DNA from: Saliniramus sp050485405
GTDB taxonomy: Bacteria > Pseudomonadota > Alphaproteobacteria > Rhizobiales > Beijerinckiaceae
Length of the DNA: 64,000 nt
Assembly: GCA_050485405.1 (NCBI GenBank)
Contig: JBJHBI010000010.1
Span: forward strand, 1 to 64,000
Direction of reading: 5' to 3'
The position numbers were made by a program, and so were the translations under genes. Below are positions 51,837-60,466 of this stretch, piece after piece. The notes beneath the pieces were generated by a model. It ran no database searches, was not told where the DNA came from, and was given only the letters and a program-made list of their open reading frames with translations. Positions within the stretch are counted from its first letter, which is position 1. The number at the start of each line of letters is the position of its first letter.

Positions 51837-51851
51837 TTAACGGGGAGTTAA
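51837..51851. promoter_or_regulatory. CtrA-type binding box in the divergent flagellar promoter
   Basis: TTAA-CGGGGAG-TTAA, preceded by GG, matches TTAA-N7-TTAA. It lies between flgB (leftward) and the FliO-like gene (rightward), the expected place for CtrA to activate early flagellar genes. CckA, the kinase that drives CtrA, is encoded at the end of the leftward arm. Confidence 0.72.
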
Positions 51852-51995
51852 GGATGACACGCAATTGCCGCTTTTCCCCCGTTGAAATCCACAGAATGCT
51901 TGCGCGCAAATGCATTGAAGGCGATAACGCGTGTAGCCCTATCGACCTGCACGGCTTTTTACCTGCCGTGCGCAAAGAAGAGCGTGCGTCCATCT

Positions 51996-54107
51996 ATGCT
52001 CGGTTTCGAAGTATCTCCCGTCGTCCAGTACGTCATCGCCTTCGCGATCGTCGCGATCCTGCTGGCCCTCTTCGCCGTCGTCCTCAAGCGGATCGGCGGC
52101 AAGCGTTTCGCCATGGGGAACGAGCGTGGACGCGGGCGCCAGCCGCGGCTCGGCATCGTCGACGTCTATGATCTCGACCGCCAGCGCCAGCTCGTGCTTT
52201 TGCGCCGGGACAATGTCGAGCACCTGGTCATGCTGGGCGGGCCGAACGATTGCGTGATCGAGAGCAACATCGTGCGCGCGGCCCATGGCAGGGCCGTCGC
52301 GCCGCCGGTGGCGGAAGTGCCCTTCGAGCGCATGCCCGAACAGGCGATCCCCGCCCAGCCGGGCTACCCGCCGGGACTTCCGCAGCAAGGAATCCCGCAA
52401 CAAGGTGTTCCGCAGCAGGGTATGGCACCGCAAGGCGCTGCGTCTCAAGGGATGCCCCCGCAAGCAGCCGCGGCACCGATGGCCGCGGCACCGGTCGCCG
52501 CCGCGGCAATGGCACAGCCCGCCGCTGCGCCGTCGCAACCGCCCGCACCGCAAGCCGCCGCTCCCGCAATGCAGCCGGAACCGGCGCCGCAAGCACCTGC
52601 CCCCGCACCTGCTCCCGCCCCCGAGCCTGTCGCACCTGCGGAATCCAAGCCCGAGCCGAAGCGTGGTCTGTTCGGCTTCGGACGCGCGAGCGAGCCGCAG
52701 GGCGCCGAGAAGCCCGCACCGCAATTTCCGCCGCGTCCGCGCACCACTCCGGTCGCGCCCGACAACCCGCCGCCCTATCCCCCGCGCCGCACGCCCCCCT
52801 CGCTGGCCGACGCGCCGACCGACGATACCGGCGCGCCGCCGCGCGGGTCGTCGGGCATGTCGTCGGGTACCGGTATCGCCGCCGCAGGTGTTGCAGGAGC
52901 CGGGATTGCGGCAGCGGGAATGGCGGCAGCAGGTGGAGCGCCCGCGTCGCAGCCGTCGACGCGCGTCGAACCCGCGATCACGCCCGAACCGGCGCACGAG
53001 CCCGATTCTGCCCCCGTTTCCGCACCCATTCCTTCGCCCTTGCCCGAGACCAAACCCGCCGTTACGGCCGGTCGCGACGATGCGCTTCTTTCCGACATGG
53101 CGCGCGAGCTCGAAGCCGCCTTCAAGCGTCCCGCTTCCGGCCCGGTCAGCGATGCCGGCGGCCCGCGTCGCGAGCCCTCATTCGGCGCATCGGCAGAGCC
53201 GGTATCGCAACCGGACACGCCCGCGCCTTCCGTGACGACGCCTGAGCCGCCGGCCTTCCCTGCGCGCACGGCCCCGCCCGTCGAAGATGCGCCGCAAGCG
53301 GCACCCGATGGCGGCTTCTCCTTCGAGGAGGCGTTCGCCAAGACGATCCCGACCCGGTTCAAGCCCGTCGATACGCCGGCTGACACCACCGCCCCGGAGG
53401 CGACGCCGGCAGAGGATGCGCCGGACGCGGATATTCCGGCGGCCAGTGTACCGCATGCGCCGGCGCCAGGCATGACGCCGCCGCCTTCCGCCGGGCCGGC
53501 CCGTTTCGCCACGGCGATCGAGGAGGTTCCGCAGCCGCCGGTCTCGCCCGCGCCGGAGGCCCAGACCGATACGGAGACGCCGCCGCTCGCGATCGCCGAC
53601 ACGGAGACCGCCCCGCCCTCCCCGGCTTTCGCGCAGGCGCAGGTCATCATGGCCGAGGAGGCGCTCGCCGAGGAAGCAAATGAAGCAGAGGCATCGGTCG
53701 AGCCGCCCCCGACCGACACACCCCCGACCGACACCCGGGATACGAGCGCATCGCCCGCTGATACGCCTGCGGAAGATGCGGATGACGAGCCGAAATTCGC
53801 CGACGAGCATGCGGCGGGTGACGCATTCACCGCATCCGAGACGCGCGACGAGGCGGATGCGGCTCCCGCGATGACGGCGGAGCCGGAACCCGCTGCTATG
53901 GATGAGCGGCACGGTGCCGATTCCGAAAGCGCCGTCTCCACTAACGAAAGCGCCGCCGACGCGCAGCCCTCGGAGCCGGCAGCGGAAGAGGAGCGTCGGG
54001 ACGACAAGCCAGCGAGCGCGGTCGATCCGTTCTCGGTGGACGAGATCGAGGCGGAATTCGCCCGGCTGCTCGGTCGTAGCACCGACAAGGATCCGAAAAG
54101 CTCTTGA
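51996..54107 (+). CDS. FliO-like flagellar protein with a very long Pro/Ala-rich extension
   Basis: A 703-residue protein. A membrane helix at about 9-31 (V-I-A-F-A-I-V-A-I-L-L-A-L-F-A-V-V-L) and a following basic beta-rich segment with R-Q-L-V-L-L-R-R-D-N-V-E-H-L-V-M-L-G-G match FliO. The other 600 residues are disordered, rich in Pro, Ala, Glu and Asp, with runs of P-Q-Q-G and A-P-A-P. FliO helps assemble the FliP ring. The ATG at 51996 is chosen because the FliO domain begins there. The order fliO-fliP supports the name. The extension is far longer than ordinary FliO proteins of 100-150 residues. Confidence 0.82.
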   Translation: MLGFEVSPVVQYVIAFAIVAILLALFAVVLKRIGGKRFAMGNERGRGRQPRLGIVDVYDLDRQRQLVLLRRDNVEHLVMLGGPNDCVIESNIVRAAHGRAVAPPVAEVPFERMPEQAIPAQPGYPPGLPQQGIPQQGVPQQGMAPQGAASQGMPPQAAAAPMAAAPVAAAAMAQPAAAPSQPPAPQAAAPAMQPEPAPQAPAPAPAPAPEPVAPAESKPEPKRGLFGFGRASEPQGAEKPAPQFPPRPRTTPVAPDNPPPYPPRRTPPSLADAPTDDTGAPPRGSSGMSSGTGIAAAGVAGAGIAAAGMAAAGGAPASQPSTRVEPAITPEPAHEPDSAPVSAPIPSPLPETKPAVTAGRDDALLSDMARELEAAFKRPASGPVSDAGGPRREPSFGASAEPVSQPDTPAPSVTTPEPPAFPARTAPPVEDAPQAAPDGGFSFEEAFAKTIPTRFKPVDTPADTTAPEATPAEDAPDADIPAASVPHAPAPGMTPPPSAGPARFATAIEEVPQPPVSPAPEAQTDTETPPLAIADTETAPPSPAFAQAQVIMAEEALAEEANEAEASVEPPPTDTPPTDTRDTSASPADTPAEDADDEPKFADEHAAGDAFTASETRDEADAAPAMTAEPEPAAMDERHGADSESAVSTNESAADAQPSEPAAEEERRDDKPASAVDPFSVDEIEAEFARLLGRSTDKDPKSS

Positions 54108-54195
54108 TAGCGCGCTTGCGCCCCCTTGCCGCGCTTGCACTGCCGTCATCCGCATCGCACCGTCCCGTAACGGGACGACGCGGAGCGAATCAGCG

Positions 54196-55026
54196 GTGCA
54201 GGCAATTCACGGGGGCGCGGATCAGGGGGGCACGGATTGCGCGCAGGCTCTGCGGCGTGATCGCCGGGAGCGGGCGCGCGCGCGGCTCGAAGCCCTGCGT
54301 CTCCCGGTCGCCTGCCTCATCGGCACAGGTGCCTTTCTCCTCGCCTTCCCCAGCCTCGCCCAGACGCTGACCCTCGATTTCGGCGAGGAAGGCGGCGTCA
54401 CCGAGCGCGCACTCCAGCTGATCGCGCTGCTCACGGTGCTCGCGCTCGCGCCCTCGATCCTGGTGATGATCACCTCCTTCACCCGGATCGTGGTGGTGCT
54501 CTCGCTCCTGCGCTCCGCACTCGGCACCCAGACCGCCCCGCCCAACGGCGTGATCATCGGGCTCGCACTGTTCCTCACCGCCTTCATCATGGCGCCGACG
54601 CTGCAGGAGGCCTATGAGCAGGGCGTGGCGCCGCTCGTCGCCGGTGAGATCACCCAGGAAGAAGCTTTCGAGCGCGGCATCGCGCCGTTTCGCACATTCA
54701 TGCTCGCCCATGTGCGCGAGCGCGATCTCGAACTCTTCATCGACATGTCCGGCCAGACCGATCTCGAGGGCCCCGAGGACGTGCAGCTGCACGTGCTGGT
54801 CCCCGCCTTCATGATCTCGGAGCTGCGCCGCGCCTTCGAGATCGGCTTCCTGCTCTTCGTGCCCTTCATCATCATCGATCTGGTGGTCGCCTCGATCCTG
54901 ATGTCGGTGGGCATGATGATGCTGCCGCCGATCACGGTCTCTTTGCCGTTCAAGCTGATCTTCTTCGTGCTGGTGGACGGCTGGAACCTCGTTGCGGGCT
55001 CGCTGGTGCGCAGTTACGGCTTGTAG
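54196..55026 (+). CDS. fliP: Flagellar biosynthetic protein FliP
   Basis: A 276-residue export-gate core protein with a hydrophobic leader, four membrane helices and the diagnostic M-I-T-S-F-T-R-I-V-V-V-L-S-L-L-R and F-K-L-I-F-F-V-L-V-D-G-W. A GTG at 54196 with GGAG about ten bases upstream is the best start; the true start could be somewhat later, as the first 30 residues are basic and poorly conserved. It ends five bases before the convergent ccoS stop. Confidence 0.93.
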   Translation: MQAIHGGADQGGTDCAQALRRDRRERARARLEALRLPVACLIGTGAFLLAFPSLAQTLTLDFGEEGGVTERALQLIALLTVLALAPSILVMITSFTRIVVVLSLLRSALGTQTAPPNGVIIGLALFLTAFIMAPTLQEAYEQGVAPLVAGEITQEEAFERGIAPFRTFMLAHVRERDLELFIDMSGQTDLEGPEDVQLHVLVPAFMISELRRAFEIGFLLFVPFIIIDLVVASILMSVGMMMLPPITVSLPFKLIFFVLVDGWNLVAGSLVRSYGL

Positions 55027-55030
55027 CGCG

Positions 55031-55225
55031 TCACCCGTCGTCCCGGCGCGGCTTCTTGCGGCGCTTGTCGGCGCCCTCGTCGCGCAGATCGTCATCGTCG
55101 AGGATGCGCAGTGCAGCACCTTCGAGATCCTCGTACTGCCCCGAGCGCAGCGACCAGAGAAAGGCGATCAACCCCATCAGGCCGAGGCTGAGCGCGATCG
55201 GCAGGAGATAGACGAGGACGTTCAT
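55031..55225 (-). CDS. ccoS: cbb3-type cytochrome oxidase assembly protein CcoS
   Basis: A 64-residue protein with one membrane helix (Y-L-L-P-I-A-L-S-L-G-L-M-G-L-I-A-F-L-W) followed by the W-S-L-R-S-G-Q-Y-E-D-L-E-G motif diagnostic for CcoS. It is needed for cofactor insertion into cbb3 oxidase. Its ATG overlaps the ccoI stop (ATGA). The basic tail (K-R-R-K-K-P-R-R) is longer than average. Confidence 0.94.
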   Translation of the reverse strand: MNVLVYLLPIALSLGLMGLIAFLWSLRSGQYEDLEGAALRILDDDDLRDEGADKRRKKPRRDDG

Positions 55226-57546
55226 GATGCAGCCTCCTTCGCCGTTGCCGGCGCGAGCGCAGGCGCGCGCACGGGACGAGCATGCACGCTCCGGCGCTCC
55301 GGTTCCAGCCCCGCGCGACGCGCCCGCATGGCGTTGAGGGTGACGATCACCGAGGAACCCGACATCGCCACCGCCGCGATCAGCGGCGTGACGTAGCCGA
55401 GCACCGCGATGGGTACGGCGATCAGATTGTAGATCGTCGAAAGCCACAGATTCTCGCGCATGATCATCAGCGCCTTGCGCGACAGGGCGACGGCCTCGGC
55501 GACGGGCTGGAGGCGATCGCCGAGGGCGAGCGCGTCGGCGCAGTTCTGGGCGAGATGGGAGGCGGTGATCGGGGAGATCGAGGCATGGGCTGCGGCGAGC
55601 GCCGGGGCGTCGTTGAGCCCGTCCCCGACCATCAGCACGCGGCGCCCCTCGCCCGCGAGACGCTCGAGGATCGCCGTCTTGTCGCCGGGCCTGCAGCCGG
55701 CATGCCAGTCGGCAATGCCGAGCGCCTGCGCGGCGCGGCGCACCGGCCCCTCGCGATCGCCGGAGACGATCATCACCGAGAGCCCGCGCCGCTTCAGATC
55801 GGCGACGACCTCGCGCGCATCGGCGCGCAGCACCTGACGCAGCAGCAGGACCGCGACGCGCGAACCATGGCGCAGGACGATCGGCGTCGCATCCGGCTCG
55901 TCGCGCAACGCATCCGCCACGGCATCATGGGCATCGCAGAAATCGGGGCTGCCGAGCCGCGCCTCGACCCCGTCCACCATGGCGCGCACGCCGCGTCCGG
56001 GCTCCTCGACGACATCCTCGAAGGGCGCTCCCGTCGCGCCGTCTCGGGCGAGCGCCCGGGCGAGCGGGTGGTTCGAGCTCTGGCCGAGCCTGCCCGCGAG
56101 CGCGACCATCGCATCATCGACCGCGCCGCGATTGACGAGCCGCGCTTCCGGCGTGGTCAGCGTGCCGGTTTTATCGAAAACGACCGTGTCGCAGGCGGCG
56201 ATCCGCTCGACACCGTCACCGGCGGTGAGCAGCACGCCGGAGCGGAACAAAGCCCCCGAGACGACGACCTGAACCGCCGGCACGGCGAGGCCCAGCGCGC
56301 AGGGGCAGGTGATGATCAGGACGGCCACCGCCGTGATCACCGCGAAATGCGGATCGGCCCCGAGCAGGATCCAGCCGATCAGCGTCAGCGCGGCGGTGGC
56401 GTGCACCACGGGCGAATAGAGCTGCGCGGCGCGATCGGCGATCTGCACGTAGCGGGACTTCGCCGTCAGCGCCTCGTCGAGCAGCTTGTTGACCTCCGCC
56501 ACGAGGGAATTCTCGGCCGCCGAGACCGCGCGCAAAGTGAGCGCGCCGGTGAGATTGAGCGTGCCGGAATGCAGCTGCACGCCTTCGCCCGCCGGCTCGC
56601 GCGCCGTCTCCCCGGTCACGAGGCTCGCATCCACATCCGACAGGCCTGAGACGATCACCGCGTCGACGGGCACCCGGTCTCCCGGCCTGACCTGGAGGAG
56701 ATCGCCGGTCTTGACGGCGAGAATGGGGATTTCGGTCACCCCGCCATCGGCATCGATCCGCCGCGCCGTCTCGCCACGCAGGGCGAGCAGATTGCCGGCC
56801 ACGGCGCGGGTCTTCTTGCGCATGATCTGATCGAGCACCCGCCCGGCGAGCAGGAAGGTGAGGAGCATCGTCGCGGCGTCGAAATAGGCGTGTTTGGCCG
56901 AATGCATGGTCTCGAAGATCGAGATCCCCACCGCGAGCAGCACGCCGAGCGAGATCGGCACGTCCATGCCCAGCGAACGCGCCTTCAGCGAGCGCATCGC
57001 CGCGCGAAAGAAAGGCTGGCCGGAATAGGCGACGGTCGGGATCGCGATCAGTGCCGAAATCCAGTGGAAGAGATCACGCGTTTCGGTATCGATATCGGCG
57101 ACGTTGCCCGACCAGACCGAAACCGAGAGCAGCATGATGTTCATGGTGGCGAAGGCCGCCACGCCGAGTCGCTTCAGGAGATCGGAAGTCTGCGCCGCCT
57201 CGATCTCCTCCTCGCGGCTGCGCGTGAAGGGATAGGCCTTGTAGCCGAGCTTCTGCAGCCGGGCGACCGCCGGCCCGGGATCGACTGGAGAGCGATCGAC
57301 TGGGGGACGATCGACGGCGGCTGCCGGCTCGCTTTCCGCATCGCCATCCCCCGCCTCGTCGAAGACGAGATGCAGGCGTTTGTTGGTGTAGTTGAGCCGC
57401 GCCTGCGCGATATCCGGCCCCGCGACGCCCTGTTCGATCTCGCGGATACAGGCGGCACAGGTAATACCGTCGATCGCAAGATCGAGCTGCGCGCGGCCAT
57501 CACCGTCGCGCGTCACGAAAGCCGAATAATCGATCCGCTCGCCCAT
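55222..57546 (-). CDS. ccoI: Copper-exporting P-type ATPase for cbb3 oxidase assembly
   Basis: A 774-residue P1B-ATPase (FixI/CcoI). An N-terminal heavy-metal domain has C30-A-A-C33. The transport site is C414-P-C416, the phosphorylated Asp458 is in D-K-T-G-T-L, and the hinge motif G-D-G-L-N-D-A-P-A is present. It supplies copper to the binuclear centre of cbb3 oxidase. It follows fixH by four bases and overlaps ccoS. Duplicate Asp/Arg-Pro residues in the linker at about 75-90 reflect a small in-frame repeat. Confidence 0.95.
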   Translation of the reverse strand: MGERIDYSAFVTRDGDGRAQLDLAIDGITCAACIREIEQGVAGPDIAQARLNYTNKRLHLVFDEAGDGDAESEPAAAVDRPPVDRSPVDPGPAVARLQKLGYKAYPFTRSREEEIEAAQTSDLLKRLGVAAFATMNIMLLSVSVWSGNVADIDTETRDLFHWISALIAIPTVAYSGQPFFRAAMRSLKARSLGMDVPISLGVLLAVGISIFETMHSAKHAYFDAATMLLTFLLAGRVLDQIMRKKTRAVAGNLLALRGETARRIDADGGVTEIPILAVKTGDLLQVRPGDRVPVDAVIVSGLSDVDASLVTGETAREPAGEGVQLHSGTLNLTGALTLRAVSAAENSLVAEVNKLLDEALTAKSRYVQIADRAAQLYSPVVHATAALTLIGWILLGADPHFAVITAVAVLIITCPCALGLAVPAVQVVVSGALFRSGVLLTAGDGVERIAACDTVVFDKTGTLTTPEARLVNRGAVDDAMVALAGRLGQSSNHPLARALARDGATGAPFEDVVEEPGRGVRAMVDGVEARLGSPDFCDAHDAVADALRDEPDATPIVLRHGSRVAVLLLRQVLRADAREVVADLKRRGLSVMIVSGDREGPVRRAAQALGIADWHAGCRPGDKTAILERLAGEGRRVLMVGDGLNDAPALAAAHASISPITASHLAQNCADALALGDRLQPVAEAVALSRKALMIMRENLWLSTIYNLIAVPIAVLGYVTPLIAAVAMSGSSVIVTLNAMRARRAGLEPERRSVHARPVRAPALAPATAKEAAS

Positions 57547-57550
57547 GATC

Positions 57551-58075
57551 TCAACGCAGCATGACGCGGTTGCGCGAATGGAAAACCTGCTCGCCCTCCT
57601 CGTGGAAGGTCAGGACGAGATCCCACTGACCGGCCGGGACATCCTCGAAGCGGGCCTCGTACACGCCGTAGCTGAGCCGCTCCAGCGTGGCCGGGCGATC
57701 GAGATTGCTGTCGGCGGGACGCGCGAGGATGATCTCGCCGTCCATGTCGGGCAGCATGTTGCCGTCGCGATCGCGCGTGGTGATCTCGGCATAGGCGCTG
57801 CCGTCGGGATTGCGCTCGACATAGGCCTCGATGTTCCAGCCGCGCGCCTGCTGCTCCGCCGCGCTCGCGAGCGTGGTGTTGAATTGCTGGCTCGTACGAT
57901 AGGAACTGTCGGTCTCGAGGCCGCGGAACGTGCCCACCGCATTGGGCAGGAGCAGGCCGAGATTGACGAACATGATCACGCCGAAGAAGGCGGCGATGAT
58001 TGCGAACACTTTACGACCGGTGAGCGGCTTGCCGCCGGGAACGTAGTCGTTTTGATATCGATCGGGGGAGGACAT
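57551..58075 (-). CDS. fixH: FixH family protein
   Basis: A 174-residue membrane-anchored protein. One N-terminal helix (V-F-A-I-I-A-A-F-F-G-V-I-M-F-V-N) is followed by a beta-rich periplasmic domain with G-Q-W-D-L. FixH assists cbb3 oxidase maturation with CcoG, CcoI and CcoS. It lies between ccoG and ccoI with gaps of 32 and four bases. Confidence 0.92.
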   Translation of the reverse strand: MSSPDRYQNDYVPGGKPLTGRKVFAIIAAFFGVIMFVNLGLLLPNAVGTFRGLETDSSYRTSQQFNTTLASAAEQQARGWNIEAYVERNPDGSAYAEITTRDRDGNMLPDMDGEIILARPADSNLDRPATLERLSYGVYEARFEDVPAGQWDLVLTFHEEGEQVFHSRNRVMLR

Positions 58076-58107
58076 CGTCGAAATTCCCTCTTTGACCCTT
58101 GCGGGCG

Positions 58108-59598
58108 TCAGTTGGCGGGTCGGATGAAGTGGTCGCCGGTGGTGGCGGTCTCACCGCTCTGCGGATCGGTGAGCAGGAAGGTGATCGGCGTCGATTCTGG
58201 CCCGCTCGTGCCGGCAGGCAGCGTGACGAGAACGCGCAACTCACGGGTCTGGGCAGGGCCGACGGGCATCTCTATCACGCCCGGCGCGACCTCGGCGGCA
58301 CCGAGTGCGCCGATATCGGCGCCGGGCAATCCGGTCACGGCGAGGGTGAACACCCGCTCTTCCAGCGCCTTGTTGAAGAGCCGGATCGTGTAGGCGTTGC
58401 GGATCGAGCCGTCCGAGAGCTGCACGTAGAGCGGGTTGCGGTCATGCTGGGCCGAGACGTCGAGCGAACCGCGCCCGACGAAGGTGACGAGCATGATCCC
58501 GGCGATCAGCGCGATCAGGGCCATGTAGACGATGGTCCGCGCGCGCACGATCTTCGAGCGCTCCTGCGGCTTGCCCGCGAGGCGGCGCTCGAGATTGTAT
58601 TCGCTGTCGTAGGTGATCAGATCGGGCGCGAAGCCGACCTTCTGCATGACGTTGTTGCAGGCATCGATGCAAAGGCCGCACTGGATGCAGCCGAGCTGCG
58701 AGCCGTCGCGGATATCGACACCCGTGGGGCAGACGGCGACGCACTGGCCGCAATCGATGCAGTCGCCCGCCGGCTGGTCCGCCTCGCGCAAGGCACGGTT
58801 CTTCTTGACCGAGCCGCGCGGCTCGCCGCGATCGGCGAGATAGGTGACGTTGTAGGCATGTTCGTCCGTCAGCGCCGCCTGGATACGCGGCCAGGGACAC
58901 ATGTATACACAGACCTGCTCGCGCATCCAGCCGGCCAGCGTGTAGGTCGTGAAGGTCAGGATGCCGATCCAGACATAGGCGACGAACGGCGCCTGGAACG
59001 TCGCCAGATTGTAGACGAGTGTGGGCGCATCGGCGAAATAGAGCACCCAGGCCCCGCCGGTCCACCAGGCGATCATCAGCCAGACGAAGTGTTTGGACGC
59101 GAATTTCGAGATGCGCTCCGCGTTCCACGGTCCGTTATAGAGCCGCAGCCGCTCGCGCCGATCCCCCTCGATCCGCCGCTCCACCGCCATGAACAGATCG
59201 GTCCAGACCGTCTGCGGGCAGAGATAACCGCACCAGATACGCCCCGCCACGGCATTCATCAGGAAGAGCAGCAGCGAGGCGAGAATCAGCAGGCCGGTGA
59301 GGTAATAGACTTCCTGCGGCCAGATCTCGATGAAGAAGAAATAGAACCGCCGCGCGGGCAGATCGATCAGCACCGCCTGATCCGGCGCATTCGGCCCGCG
59401 ATCCCAGCGCACGAAGGGCAGGAAGTAGTAGACGCCGAGCGTGGCGACGAGGATCGCCCACTTGATCTTGCGAAACTGCCCCCAGACACTTTGCGTGAAG
59501 AGCTGCTTGCGCGCCTCGAAGAGCGGGCCGTCGATATAGACCTCGTGCTCGTCTTCGGGCTTGAGTTCGGGCGGTTTGGTGGCGGCTGCGTCGGACAT
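58108..59598 (-). CDS. ccoG: cbb3 oxidase accessory iron-sulfur protein CcoG
   Basis: A 496-residue FixG/CcoG protein. Several membrane helices precede two 4Fe-4S ligand sets beginning at Cys280 (C-I-D-C-G-Q-C) and Cys304 (C-I-Q-C-G-L-C), and an Ig-like periplasmic domain closes the protein. CcoG reduces or delivers copper for the oxidase. The start at 59598 is chosen where the family begins. A FixK/FNR-type box lies 65 bases upstream. It is the first gene of ccoG-fixH-ccoI-ccoS. Confidence 0.95.
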   Translation of the reverse strand: MSDAAATKPPELKPEDEHEVYIDGPLFEARKQLFTQSVWGQFRKIKWAILVATLGVYYFLPFVRWDRGPNAPDQAVLIDLPARRFYFFFIEIWPQEVYYLTGLLILASLLLFLMNAVAGRIWCGYLCPQTVWTDLFMAVERRIEGDRRERLRLYNGPWNAERISKFASKHFVWLMIAWWTGGAWVLYFADAPTLVYNLATFQAPFVAYVWIGILTFTTYTLAGWMREQVCVYMCPWPRIQAALTDEHAYNVTYLADRGEPRGSVKKNRALREADQPAGDCIDCGQCVAVCPTGVDIRDGSQLGCIQCGLCIDACNNVMQKVGFAPDLITYDSEYNLERRLAGKPQERSKIVRARTIVYMALIALIAGIMLVTFVGRGSLDVSAQHDRNPLYVQLSDGSIRNAYTIRLFNKALEERVFTLAVTGLPGADIGALGAAEVAPGVIEMPVGPAQTRELRVLVTLPAGTSGPESTPITFLLTDPQSGETATTGDHFIRPAN

Positions 59599-59662
59599 TG
59601 CGTCCCCGGGGGCGGGTTTGAGGTGTTCCCCCGAGCTGTAGGCCAAAGCGCGCGCCACCGCT

Positions 59663-59676
59663 TTGACAATGATCAA
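59663..59676. promoter_or_regulatory. FixK/FNR-type box upstream of ccoG
   Basis: TTGAC-AATG-ATCAA matches the TTGAT-N4-ATCAA consensus with one change. It is centred about 70 bases before the ccoG start. FixK/FnrL proteins activate cbb3 genes at low oxygen, so this explains the regulation of the operon. Confidence 0.78.
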
Positions 59677-59725
59677 GCGCGGCTGCGGCAACCCGTCATG
59701 CGTCGATTTCCCGGCCCGGACGTTC

Positions 59726-60358
59726 TCACGGCACCAGCCAGCGCCCCTGCGGATCGGCGGGATCGAGATCGAAACGCGCGCGCCGGTGGCCACCATGGTC
59801 GAGATAGAGCGTCTCGATCGATTCGAGCGTGATCACGACGGCGGAGAAATGGTCTTCCCCCGTCGCGATCGCAGCCTCGTCCGTCGGCAGGGCGAAGGCG
59901 CCGGGCGCGTCGATCGCGGTACCGGGCGCCGGCTGCGTGGCGTAGCAGGCCCGGCTCATCATGCGCGAGCCCTCCCATGCCGTCCGGGCGAGCGCATCCG
60001 TCTCGTGCAGATGCGCGATCCCCTCCCCGCGCAGCTGGAACTTGCCGCGTGGGTCATAGACATGCACGGCGACGCGCGGATCGTTGCGGATCTCCTCGCT
60101 CTTGAGGCCGCGCCGGTCGGTATGGAAGCGCAATGTCCGCGCTCCGGCTTCGACGGCGCGCAGCACCACGGTGCGCATGCGCGGGCGCCCGTCGAGGCCG
60201 AGCGTGGCGATGGAGGGTGTGTGGAAGGGCGAGCGGCGATCCTTCACGCCGCGCGCGAGGCAGGCCCAGGCATGGCGCAGGGTGGCATCGAGATCATCGG
60301 CGAAATCCGGGCGGTGATAGGGCTGGCCCGTCTCGCGTCGCATCGTCTTCTCGCTCAT
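59726..60358 (-). CDS. Pyridoxamine 5'-phosphate oxidase-family flavoprotein
   Basis: A 210-residue split-barrel FMN protein. G-R-P-R-M-R-T-V-V-L-R, the D-P-R-G-K-F-Q-L-R-G-E-G strand and a final R-F-D-L pattern fit the PNPOx-like family. It is not canonical PdxH because the C-terminal PdxH signature is lacking. It is possibly an F420- or FMN-linked oxidoreductase of unknown substrate. A long perfect inverted repeat lies just upstream of its start. It is transcribed leftwards and not clearly cotranscribed with its neighbours. Confidence 0.8.
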   Translation of the reverse strand: MSEKTMRRETGQPYHRPDFADDLDATLRHAWACLARGVKDRRSPFHTPSIATLGLDGRPRMRTVVLRAVEAGARTLRFHTDRRGLKSEEIRNDPRVAVHVYDPRGKFQLRGEGIAHLHETDALARTAWEGSRMMSRACYATQPAPGTAIDAPGAFALPTDEAAIATGEDHFSAVVITLESIETLYLDHGGHRRARFDLDPADPQGRWLVP

Positions 60359-60372
60359 CGCGCGCTCCTTGG

Positions 60373-60415
60373 CGCATCATTCCGTCAGGTGGGTAGCGGC
60401 TGACGGAATGATGCG
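60373..60415. repeat. 15-bp perfect inverted repeat with a 13-base loop
   Basis: CGCATCATTCCGTCA at 60373-60387 is exactly the reverse complement of TGACGGAATGATGCG at 60401-60415. It sits 15 bases upstream of the PNPOx-family start. No T-run follows on either side, so an operator or RNA structure is more likely than a terminator. Confidence 0.75.
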
Positions 60416-60439
60416 TCACGCAATAAATCAGAGCCCCGG

Positions 60440-60454
60440 CCTGACGCCGTCAGG
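60440..60454. repeat. 7-bp inverted repeat CCTGACG-C-CGTCAGG
   Basis: A perfect palindrome with a one-base centre, about 13 bases after the end of the LABN gene. It shares the TGACG/CGTCA half-site with the longer repeat at 60373-60415. Possibly a second operator copy or part of the transcript end. Confidence 0.5.
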
Positions 60455-60466
60455 TCGAATGCCGCT

